A stretch of DNA of 40,158 bases from a virus, in IMG/VR virus record IMGVR_UViG_3300027763_000107, positions 1 through 40,158 of that record, one strand, 5' to 3'. The position numbers and the translations under genes are program-made. This document shows positions 1-6,173 of the stretch, piece after piece. Under the pieces are notes generated by a model. It ran no database searches, was not told the DNA's origin, and saw only the letters and a list, made by a program, of their open reading frames with translations. Each line of letters begins with the position of its first letter. Within the stretch, counting starts at the first letter, position 1.

Positions 1-1501
1 CAGAGAATCTATCTAATACAATGCCTGAAGAGTATTCAGCAATATTGTATTCACCAATGTTGTATTCGTAGACAACAGCGGTGTCTAGAACGTAAGTAGT
101 AGCGTTATAACTTTCAGTGTAATCAAAACCCCACTTAACTGCTACAGATTGGTTTGTACCGCCAATAAGAACCCAACCAATCTTCTTTAAAATCTTTAGC
201 TTTGTAGAAGCATCAAAATCAAAGTAGTTAGTGTAGTACTGTAAGCGATAAGTGGAACCGTTATCTGAAAACCCAAAATACTTACCAATGTAAGATGTCT
301 TACCAATCAATAGTTCTTTAGCTTGTGTAATACAAAAAGACTTGGGTTCTAAGTTATCCCAAATAGTTACTCTAGCTGAACCATCTTCTAGACGGGAGCG
401 AGTATCAAAGCAATAGACAAACTTGGTAGTAGGTAAAGACAACAAATAAATAGCATCTCTCTCGTGATAAATACTTTTAATCTTACCTAAGTCAGCTTCG
501 GAGAATACGTTAGCCATCAAATCATCACGAACATTCTTAGAAATATCGTTCATTGGAAGCGATTTTTCTTGAATGACACGAGCAAGGCTACGAACACCTG
601 AATTAGACAAAAACACTAAGTCTGTGCCGATGTTTTGAATCGAGTCTCTTGACAGACAACCAACATTATAAATAATGTCTTGTAAAACTAATGCACCTGT
701 ATCAATCGGGTTAGCGTAGATAGCAATGTTGTTACGCCCAAAGATAACTAAGAAGCCATTATGTGCTGCAAGAGCAACAACATTATCTGCATTAGGAAAC
801 ACTTCTTGTAGGTTTAAATAACCTGCGGAACCTGTTGTAAAGTCTGTACCACGCAATAAGTCACTAAAATAGACAGTCTGTGTATCACCAGTAATGTTAC
901 CTACCCAGATACGTCCATAAGCAGACAATACAGTGTTAGGTTTAAAACTAGCAGTAGTGTGGTTTGCTGGTAGTGTGCCAATGTCTCCAACTTGTTGAAA
1001 TCCAAAAGTACCTGAATCGTGAGCGTGTCCTGAACCACCCGATGTAGGTAACTCATGCCATACCAACATTGGATGTGCAGCTTGAGCTAAATAAGCATGA
1101 GGCTGAAAGTCGTTTACATCGCCATAAGGCATCGCAGCCATCTGCCAGTTGTTAGCAGTAATGGTGTAAGTAGCGTTACCTGAGTTAGTGGCATTACGAA
1201 CTAACTTCTGTGTTAATGTTGCCCGACCAGTAAATAACTTATTGTTACCAGCAGAGATAATAGTGTTGTCACCACCATCAACCACTTCCATCATGGCTTC
1301 AATAGGATTAGAACCTAAATCTGCATTGGTAGTATTTAAAGGTGTCCAACCACGTCTTGCACCAATACGACCATATCTATCAATAACACAGTTCTGTGCT
1401 TTAAGTGCAAAGCCAGAAGCTAAAGTAATACTTGATTCTTGGAGATTTAGTCCATAGAATCCCGGTGCAGCAATGGAATTGGTCTGTAGTATTCCAGCCA
1501 T
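1..1501 (-). CDS. Tail nozzle / tail tubular protein B-like, 3' end cut by window edge
   Basis: An uninterrupted reading frame of 500 codons starts at the ATG at 1501 (MAGILQTNSIAAPGFYGLNL) and is still open at base 1, so the C-terminus is missing. It lies directly downstream of an adaptor-type gene, with the start just beyond that gene's stop. That is the usual position of the nozzle (T7 gp12 / P22 gp10 role), which closes the head-tail channel of short-tailed phages. The composition is beta-rich, with many short WxxD/YGRI-type segments and no transmembrane helix, as expected for a propeller-like virion protein. It shows no obvious similarity to the other nozzle candidate at 34243-36372. Function is inferred from order and composition; a generic virion structural protein is the alternative. 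Confidence 0.7.
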   Translation of the reverse strand, partial: MAGILQTNSIAAPGFYGLNLQESSITLASGFALKAQNCVIDRYGRIGARRGWTPLNTTNADLGSNPIEAMMEVVDGGDNTIISAGNNKLFTGRATLTQKLVRNATNSGNATYTITANNWQMAAMPYGDVNDFQPHAYLAQAAHPMLVWHELPTSGGSGHAHDSGTFGFQQVGDIGTLPANHTTASFKPNTVLSAYGRIWVGNITGDTQTVYFSDLLRGTDFTTGSAGYLNLQEVFPNADNVVALAAHNGFLVIFGRNNIAIYANPIDTGALVLQDIIYNVGCLSRDSIQNIGTDLVFLSNSGVRSLARVIQEKSLPMNDISKNVRDDLMANVFSEADLGKIKSIYHERDAIYLLSLPTTKFVYCFDTRSRLEDGSARVTIWDNLEPKSFCITQAKELLIGKTSYIGKYFGFSDNGSTYRLQYYTNYFDFDASTKLKILKKIGWVLIGGTNQSVAVKWGFDYTESYNATTYVLDTAVVYEYNIGEYNIAEYSSGIVLDRFS

Positions 1502-2157
1502 TATACGCTAATCCATTCAGATTCTTCAACATAGCGTGAAGACTCTAACGAAATTGCATCTGATAAACTTTGTTTAAATAGTGCGTATGTCTCAGCAGAC
1601 TGTACACCGCCATCTTCACCACGCTCAGCTTGCGCTCTAGCCAAAGCACCAAGAATTACAGGCTCATGTGGAACTAAGAGTTTGTCTGAGTTAGCTGCTA
1701 ATTCTACTTGTGGACGAATGACGTTGAAACGAATATCATACACACCATCAGGAATAGGAAATAAATCAACCTGTGTATCGCCATTGGTGTTTGTACCATT
1801 AAAATTATAGTACATTGGTGAATTCTTATTGGTAGAACCTAACAAAAACATCCGATTCATCCAATGAGTAGTAGCGTTCTGTAGAACAGTATTGCTAGTG
1901 TCATTTAAGACATCAATCACACGGAAACGCTGACCTGTACCTGTTAAGACATAGTTAAAGATGTCCGTAGCCGTTGTGGCAGACAATGTCTCAGATAATG
2001 AATTCCAGTTATACGCATCTTCTACTTGACGCTTAGAATCATTGATATATTTAGCAATGAGCTTAACATAGGCGTTATCAGACACTGAGGAAGCCTCTGG
2101 CTCACGCAGTCGTATTAACACCTCGTTAGTGAGTTCTAGGTAGTTTTTAGATGCCAT
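1501..2157 (-). CDS. Head-to-tail adaptor (gp4/gp11-type), left module
   Basis: 218 residues, helical at the N-terminus (ELTNEVLIRLRE, then KLIAKYINDSKRQVEDAYNW) with a long helical C-terminus. This resembles the tail-tubular-A / P22 gp4 adaptor class, which sits under the portal and receives the nozzle. T7 gp11 is 196 residues, so the length fits. The central part is beta-rich and contains MYYNFNG and VDLFPIPDG, typical of this class. It is followed immediately by the nozzle-like gene and preceded by three small basic proteins. It is much shorter than, and not recognisably alignable with, the adaptor candidate at 36382-37578, so the window carries two unrelated connector sets. Confidence 0.65.
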   Translation of the reverse strand: MASKNYLELTNEVLIRLREPEASSVSDNAYVKLIAKYINDSKRQVEDAYNWNSLSETLSATTATDIFNYVLTGTGQRFRVIDVLNDTSNTVLQNATTHWMNRMFLLGSTNKNSPMYYNFNGTNTNGDTQVDLFPIPDGVYDIRFNVIRPQVELAANSDKLLVPHEPVILGALARAQAERGEDGGVQSAETYALFKQSLSDAISLESSRYVEESEWISV

Positions 2158-2203
2158 ATTTTCCTTAGTGTAACACAGTTTTGACTATGTGTCAACAATT
2201 ATT

Positions 2204-2449
2204 TTAACAATCCCACTTTTTTAATGCTAGTGCTTTACGAGTAGGTCTGCCTTTTTCATCCTTCATAGGACCTGCAACACCGCCCATTCGAGCGCAAAAG
2301 CTCTTTCGTCTACCAGCAGCTTTAGGCGACTTTGCAGCCTCTTTAGCCGATACTGGTGGCTTTAGCTTAGAACCAGTAGTCTTATTGTAGTAGTCTCTAC
2401 CTTTTTGATTGAGACCACCTTCAGGGTTCTGAAACGCTTTCTTAGGCAT
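2204..2449 (-). CDS. Small basic protein, DUF6321-like (left copy)
   Basis: 81 residues, strongly basic, beginning MPKKAFQNPEGGLNQKGRDY. It has the family signature of a G-rich N-terminus, a K-rich middle, then a RRKSFCARMGGV block and a C-terminal W-x-C ending (KKWDC). A paralogue with the same plan lies at 17044-17322 (RKASFCARMEGV and ...LKNWNC). The start codon overlaps the stop of the upstream 49-residue gene (TAATG). The molecular role is unknown. The lysine-rich composition and its place in virion operons suggest nucleic-acid binding or a packaged protein, but that is inference. Confidence 0.7.
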   Translation of the reverse strand: MPKKAFQNPEGGLNQKGRDYYNKTTGSKLKPPVSAKEAAKSPKAAGRRKSFCARMGGVAGPMKDEKGRPTRKALALKKWDC

Positions 2450-2598
2450 TATTTCTTCTTCTTTGCAGTCTTAGCAGAGTCTTTAAAGTCTTGAGCAGTG
2501 GGAGCGCCTTTGCTACCTACTTTACGCATCTTCTCACCTGAACCAGCCTTGATACGAGCTTTCTTGGCTGCGATATTGGCATAGAGTCCTTGTTTCAT
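2449..2598 (-). CDS. Small basic protein (left copy of the GLYANI/KDSAKTAKKK family)
   Basis: 49 residues, starting MKQGLYANIAAKKARIKAG and ending with the tract APTAQDFKDSAKTAKKKK. It starts by TAATG overlap with the gene upstream and ends by TAATG overlap with the DUF6321-like gene downstream. Its paralogue at 17325-17495 shares both ends (GLYANI near the start, KDSAKTAKKK at the end). Function unknown. It is predicted to be lysine-rich and helical, with no membrane segment. Confidence 0.7.
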   Translation of the reverse strand: MKQGLYANIAAKKARIKAGSGEKMRKVGSKGAPTAQDFKDSAKTAKKKK

Positions 2599-2783
2599 TA
2601 TCGACCTCTACTAGCAGATTTCTTCATCATCTTAGGCTTAGGCATCTTAGCCTCCGACATAGCGATTGCGATAGCCTGTTTACGAGATTTCACAACTGGA
2701 CCACCCTTGCCGCTGTGTAGACCACCCGCTTTGTATTCAGACATAACTTTACCTACTTTAGCTTGTTTTTGAGCCATCTTCAT
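2598..2783 (-). CDS. Small basic protein, DUF6496-like
   Basis: 61 residues with the pattern KVGKVMSEYKAGGLHSGKGG, then VVKSRKQAIAIAMSEA, and a lysine/proline-rich tail. The run of V-K-S-R-K-Q-A-I-A-I-A is characteristic of the DUF6496 phage proteins as I know them. It heads the three-gene cassette that precedes the left adaptor. The 50-residue gene at 16892-17044 has a related QAVAIAYS segment. Function unknown. Confidence 0.7.
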   Translation of the reverse strand: MKMAQKQAKVGKVMSEYKAGGLHSGKGGPVVKSRKQAIAIAMSEAKMPKPKMMKKSASRGR

Positions 2784-2792
2784 ATTGAGTCC

Positions 2793-3143
2793 TTAATTAA
2801 ATTGTTGTACAGTACTTCGTTGGTCAAGTTCTACTGTAATAGTGACTGACATTGATGAACCTGTTTCTGACGTAACCCGAATCTCATCGCCTTCGTCTAA
2901 ACATACATATAATCCTGAACCACCAAATTGTAATATCTTTCTAGCGTCTAATGAATATTGGTCAATAATGACAACTTCTGTGTTCTCACTTTTGTCGTAC
3001 CACCACAAACTGACATATTTATTAGAGCCTGTGTGGTTGCTAATATGCGCTAAAGACCATTTAGCTATCTGTCTTGTAGGGACAGTGAACAAGTTAGTCT
3101 TGGTGTTTGCTACTAAATTGACACCTACTGAGTGTGAACGCAT
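2793..3143 (-). CDS. Virion-associated beta-sandwich protein, hypothetical
   Basis: 116 residues. It contains NLFTVPTRQIAKWSLAHISN, SLWWYD and YVCLDEGDEIRVTSETGS, a pattern seen in many small structural proteins of marine and freshwater phages. The predicted fold is an all-beta jelly-roll or Ig-like domain with no signal peptide or membrane segment. It lies between an XhlA-like membrane protein and the small basic protein cassette, all on the same strand. It may decorate the tail or fibres; assignment to a specific part of the particle is not possible here. Confidence 0.6.
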   Translation of the reverse strand: MRSHSVGVNLVANTKTNLFTVPTRQIAKWSLAHISNHTGSNKYVSLWWYDKSENTEVVIIDQYSLDARKILQFGGSGLYVCLDEGDEIRVTSETGSSMSVTITVELDQRSTVQQFN

Positions 3144-3149
3144 ATTACC

Positions 3150-3359
3150 TTAAGCGAAGTGTTTAAAAATCCAATCCTTGAACAGAGTCAAGAATATACC
3201 AATACCAGAAGCTAAGAAAGCTACCCCACCTAGAAAACCTTTATAACGCATCATCTCATCACGCACTGCATGAATACAGTCTAGTATCTCTTTCTGACTG
3301 GCTTGTAGCTTTTCTACTTCAGCTTCTAACACGGCGATACGTTCTATTTGGTCGCTCAT
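3150..3359 (-). CDS. XhlA-like small membrane protein with coiled coil (left module)
   Basis: 69 residues. An N-terminal coiled coil (ERIAVLEAEVEKLQASQKEI) is followed by one hydrophobic segment (about residues 42-60, GFLGGVAFLASGIGIFLTLF) and a short basic tail. This is the layout of haemolysin XhlA-type proteins, which accompany holins in lysis cassettes. The start overlaps the stop of the upstream fibre gene (TAATG at 3359). A functional counterpart with the same plan but different sequence sits at 27891-28121 beside the holin. That again suggests that the left edge comes from a second phage. Confidence 0.6.
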   Translation of the reverse strand: MSDQIERIAVLEAEVEKLQASQKEILDCIHAVRDEMMRYKGFLGGVAFLASGIGIFLTLFKDWIFKHFA

Positions 3360-3700
3360 TATTCAGCCAATAACCAAGATGTGGTTGTTTCATGCCACAT
3401 ATACTTTTTTCCATCAGTAGGATACGGTATTGGGGATTCCCATAACCATGTAGATTGATTTAATGACCAACTGTTATAAGGTTTTGGTGAATAAAAAACA
3501 TCATTTGCTGAATCATAGGTATAACCATTTGCAGCATAATTACCACGCAAAGGAGTACCACCTAAAGAATGTTTATTTCCATGTGTGTTGTATGAAGTTT
3601 GAATCCATCCATTGCCAAACATACCGCTATCAATAACATCTTTATCGGCAACAATAACTTGTGAAACAACACCATCTATAACTTTAGCAAAATGACTCAT
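3359..3700 (-). CDS. Tail-fibre-associated protein, cyanophage-type (left copy)
   Basis: 113 residues opening MSHFAKVIDGVVSQVIVA, with GWIQTSYNTHG, then LRGNYAANGYTYDSANDVFY and a Trp-rich end (NQSTWLWESP...TTTSWLL). Proteins with this pattern are common among structural proteins of cyanophages and other aquatic phages. It overlaps the glycine-rich gene upstream by ATGA. The second copy at 37893-38279 is 128 residues: the 15 extra residues after the NTHGN motif repeat the Y-T-Y-D-S element found later in the protein, so one copy has gained or lost a repeat unit. Confidence 0.65.
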   Translation of the reverse strand: MSHFAKVIDGVVSQVIVADKDVIDSGMFGNGWIQTSYNTHGNKHSLGGTPLRGNYAANGYTYDSANDVFYSPKPYNSWSLNQSTWLWESPIPYPTDGKKYMWHETTTSWLLAE

Positions 3701-4590
3701 GCTGTATAACTCCCTGAAGCAGTAAAGCTAACAATAGTATAAGAACCGCTAGTAGTAATTGTTGGAGAGCCTGTAGTTGTTCCTGTGTATTGTGAAGTTA
3801 ATATTTTTAGAATTACAATTCCAGAACCGCCTGACCCTGATGTTCCAGATGTACTATATCCACCATTTCCACCACCACCACCACCAGTATTTGCCGTTCC
3901 TGATGCTTGACCTGAACCGGGGTTTCCAGCTCCACCTTGACCACCGCCACCAGAACCACCAGCACCTCGAGTGGAATTTCCTCCACCGCCACCACCACCG
4001 CCATAAGTTACGGAAGAACCAGTAATGCTTGATGCGTAGCCTGACCCACCAGCACCACCATTACCATTAGCATTTGTTCCAACAGTACCAGCACCGCCAC
4101 CGCCACCCCCTGAGGCTGCGGCAGCTCCATTACCGCCACGATTTCCTTGTGAAGAAATACTATCGCCACCAGCACCGCCCGGAGCAGTATCAACACCACC
4201 ACCACCACCACCAGAACCACCCATGCGACCATTTAATAAAGAGCCACCAGAATTAGGTGGAACTCCATATCCACCACCACCACCGCCATCAGCATAAATG
4301 CTTGCAAAAGAACTTCCAACTCCAGCATTTCCATATAATCCGTCTGAACCGCCAACTCCTGCACCACCAGCACCAATAGTTGCTGTGTAAACATTTCCTT
4401 TAATTAAAGAAAAGTTTGTGCCATACAAGACACCGCCAGCTCCACCACCGCCACCAAGATTTCGACCACCACCGCTACCACCACCAGCAACTACTAAATA
4501 TTCAACTCCATAAACAAGTGTTGGAGCAGTAGTTTGTGTAGAGTTATCGTTAAATGTAAGACCAGTAGTCCCGTTAATAATCATTGTCAT
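3697..4590 (-). CDS. Glycine-rich tail-fibre adhesin (left copy)
   Basis: 297 residues. A short N-terminal attachment segment (MTMIINGTTGLTFNDNSTQ, followed by VYGVEYLVVAGGG) precedes about 200 residues of poly-glycine clusters (GGGGGG separated by short polar loops). The C-terminal strand pair GIVILKI ... GSYTIVSFTASGSYTA is the usual end of glycine-rich phage fibres. Such domains form glycine sandwiches that carry exposed, hypervariable receptor-binding loops, as in T-even gp38-type adhesins. The copy at 38276-39169 has the same length and differs at about two dozen residues, several of them in the loops between glycine clusters. The His/Pro-rich reading frames on the other strand are compositional shadows. 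Confidence 0.8.
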   Translation of the reverse strand: MTMIINGTTGLTFNDNSTQTTAPTLVYGVEYLVVAGGGSGGGRNLGGGGGAGGVLYGTNFSLIKGNVYTATIGAGGAGVGGSDGLYGNAGVGSSFASIYADGGGGGGYGVPPNSGGSLLNGRMGGSGGGGGGVDTAPGGAGGDSISSQGNRGGNGAAAASGGGGGGAGTVGTNANGNGGAGGSGYASSITGSSVTYGGGGGGGGNSTRGAGGSGGGGQGGAGNPGSGQASGTANTGGGGGGNGGYSTSGTSGSGGSGIVILKILTSQYTGTTTGSPTITTSGSYTIVSFTASGSYTA

Positions 4591-4748
4591 GCTAATTGCT
4601 CCTGTGTAGGTCTAGACAATGTTGGATGTTCCCACTTAGCTATATAGTCACCTTTGCCATCTGAATCGTTTTGAAGGATGATTACAGTCATAAAATCTTT
4701 TTCTTTAAGGCTAGGATATAGAGCCATTATTTTTTCAAATAAATTCAT
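4587..4748 (-). CDS. XkdW-like small fibre protein (left copy)
   Basis: 53 residues: MNLFEKIMALYPSLKEKDFM, then ILQNDSDGKGDYIAKWEH and a PTQEQLA end. The pattern EKIxALYP...ILQNDxDGKGDYIxxW is that of XkdW-type phage proteins, which lie beside tail fibres. The start overlaps the stop of the upstream C1q-like gene (TAATG at 4748) and the stop overlaps the start of the glycine-rich gene (ATGA at 4590), so translation is probably coupled. Its homologue is at 39166-39333. Confidence 0.75.
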   Translation of the reverse strand: MNLFEKIMALYPSLKEKDFMTVIILQNDSDGKGDYIAKWEHPTLSRPTQEQLA

Positions 4749-5317
4749 TATGATGCCCTCAGTAAACAGCCTTGAAAATAAGTATATATATTTGCATCTG
4801 AACCACCCCTAAACCCAAGTGTTCCAGCTCCATTTACCCATCCATACAACTCAATATAATCAGTTGTCCCATTCATAGAAACAATAACTGAAGCAGTAAC
4901 AACATTTCCAGTAGAGATAGAATCTATACCTCTTATATATTCAGAACCATTTTTATAAAGTGAAATCATAAATCTAGTTACAGTTCCTACTGTTTCAACA
5001 GAAAAAGAACCATTAAGCTGATAGTAACCGGCTACTGTTGGAGTAAACCTACTAGAAGCAAAATTATTGTTTGTGTCCCATACTTCTGTTGCTAAATTTA
5101 TTTTTGTAAATGTAGCAGCAGTTACGGTTTGACTTCCAGCAGAATTGTAAGCATAAAAAGTTGGCATATTGCCTGATACCATAGCAACTCCAGATGCGTT
5201 TGGAACAGTAATAGTATTTGCACCAGCTTGTGTTTGAAACGAAAGATTACCGCTAGTATCACCACTAATTGCTATGGCAGTTCCAGCAGAAGTACCAGCA
5301 GAGATTATAGATGCCAT
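4748..5317 (-). CDS. Tail-fibre tip with C1q-like head (left copy)
   Basis: 189 residues. The N-terminal attachment region (about 1-50) carries the motif ISGDTSGNLSFQTQ and NTITVPNASG, shared with the genes at 5577-6173 and 39333-39974. The C-terminal domain has FYAYNSAGSQTVTA, FTKINLATEVWDTNNNF, RFTPTVAGYYQLNGSFSV and a final DYIELYGWV...GCLLRAS. That is the strand order of C1q/TNF-like trimeric jelly rolls used as receptor-binding tips. The head differs strongly from that of the right copy although the attachment region matches, which looks like tip swapping. The family call is from motifs only. Confidence 0.7.
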   Translation of the reverse strand: MASIISAGTSAGTAIAISGDTSGNLSFQTQAGANTITVPNASGVAMVSGNMPTFYAYNSAGSQTVTAATFTKINLATEVWDTNNNFASSRFTPTVAGYYQLNGSFSVETVGTVTRFMISLYKNGSEYIRGIDSISTGNVVTASVIVSMNGTTDYIELYGWVNGAGTLGFRGGSDANIYTYFQGCLLRAS

Positions 5318-5580
5318 TATGCTACCCCTAATATAGCTTTAACTTCATCGGCAGTTAAGCCAAGTGCAGTTAGTTTAGCTAGTGCAGAAGCCCTTGCTGT
5401 TATTTTATTTTCTTCAGCTTGGTCTGCTTGTGCTTTTGTAGAAACCCATAAAGCATCAAGCTCTGATTTAGTAGGCTTTGGTGAAGAATCTAACCAATCC
5501 AAACCATCATAAGAATCGCCATTTAATGACCATTGTTTTCCAACATAGTGTGTTGAAAGTATAAGTGCATAATCAATCAT
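5317..5580 (-). CDS. Small tail-fibre / fibre-assembly protein (left copy)
   Basis: 87 residues: MIDYALILSTHYVGKQWSLN, GDSYDGLDWLDSS, then KPTKSELDALW and an alanine-rich helix ending LGLTADEVKAILGVA. The PxPTxxELxALW motif followed by a helix is common in small proteins beside phage fibres (tail-fibre assembly or XkdW-like). It overlaps both neighbours (start at 5580 over a TGA; TAATG at 5317). Its last 61 codons are nearly identical to the truncated copy at 39974-40158, with one silent difference. Confidence 0.65.
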   Translation of the reverse strand: MIDYALILSTHYVGKQWSLNGDSYDGLDWLDSSPKPTKSELDALWVSTKAQADQAEENKITARASALAKLTALGLTADEVKAILGVA

Positions 5581-6173
5581 GCGGCAATCTCCAATAAAAC
5601 AATAGATGATGCAGTTCTAATTCTAGTAGAGTTATCTGTATCGTCACCAGTTGCACCAATTCTTGTAGTATTTCCAGCAGTTTGTAACGCTTGAACTTTA
5701 TAAGTTGTTGCAGAAGTTGTGGCTGGAGAATCTATAAATTGTGCTGAAATAGGGACAATATAAGCATTATCAGAGTTATAGCCGACTGCGTTACTTAAAG
5801 CTGGAGTTCTATTACTAGCAGCATCACCAACATAAATTGCAGTTGAGCCACGCAAAACTCTTGCAAAAGGATAACCAGCACCACTATTGGCTGACATACA
5901 AAAACTAACCATAACTAAGATTTTGCTTGTTGAAAATTTAGGTGTAATAGTTGCAGTTAAACCAGTTACATCAGCAAAAGAAGTAGAAGTAGTTGTAAAT
6001 ACATCTGTCTTAGTTACATTAACCATTTGGATAACACCGCCTGATTGTGGGCTACCAGTAGTTAATACTGTTCCTGTACTTGCAGGAAGTGTAATGGTAT
6101 TAGTACCAGCAACGGCAGGAGCAGCTAAAGTAATAGCACCTGATGTATCGCCTGAAATTACAACTGAACTCAT
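5577..6173 (-). CDS. Tail-fibre protein sharing the fibre-cassette attachment domain
   Basis: 198 residues from the ATG at 6173, chosen because it overlaps the TGA of the upstream fibre (ATGA) and follows an AGGTGGGTGG Shine-Dalgarno-like run; an in-frame ATG lies 12 bases upstream. The N-terminus MSSVVISGDTSGAITLAAP with NTITLPASTGTVLTTG is the attachment segment also present in the C1q-type tips. The C-terminal part (about 55-198) has SFADVTGLTATITPKFSTSK and ends SIVLLEIAA. This is a different all-beta head, often seen in aquatic phage fibres. It has no counterpart inside the window on the right side, because the window ends first. Confidence 0.65.
   Translation of the reverse strand: MSSVVISGDTSGAITLAAPAVAGTNTITLPASTGTVLTTGSPQSGGVIQMVNVTKTDVFTTTSTSFADVTGLTATITPKFSTSKILVMVSFCMSANSGAGYPFARVLRGSTAIYVGDAASNRTPALSNAVGYNSDNAYIVPISAQFIDSPATTSATTYKVQALQTAGNTTRIGATGDDTDNSTRIRTASSIVLLEIAA

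Larger units (their letters stand above)
3359..5501. repeat. Fibre cassette, left copy of dispersed direct repeat
   Basis: Five genes in the same order and orientation as 37893-40158: fibre-associated protein, glycine-rich adhesin, XkdW-like protein, C1q-like tip and assembly-like protein. Long stretches are nearly identical (for example 4595-4675 against 39174-39254), interrupted by tip and linker differences and by a 15-codon indel in the first gene. Confidence 0.85.

Noticed and set aside
1188-1457. Plus-strand 89-codon frame opposite the left nozzle gene
   Set aside because: Lies opposite a 500-codon open frame with a consistent virion-protein sequence.
3777-4256. Plus-strand His-rich reading frames over the glycine-rich adhesin
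   Set aside because: GGN codons read in reverse give runs of His/Pro codons; the composition is a shadow of the glycine-rich gene, with no ribosome site.
3359-5501. Diversity-generating retroelement explaining the fibre variants
   Set aside because: No reverse transcriptase gene and no A-biased template repeat; differences are spread over all codons and include whole-head replacement.
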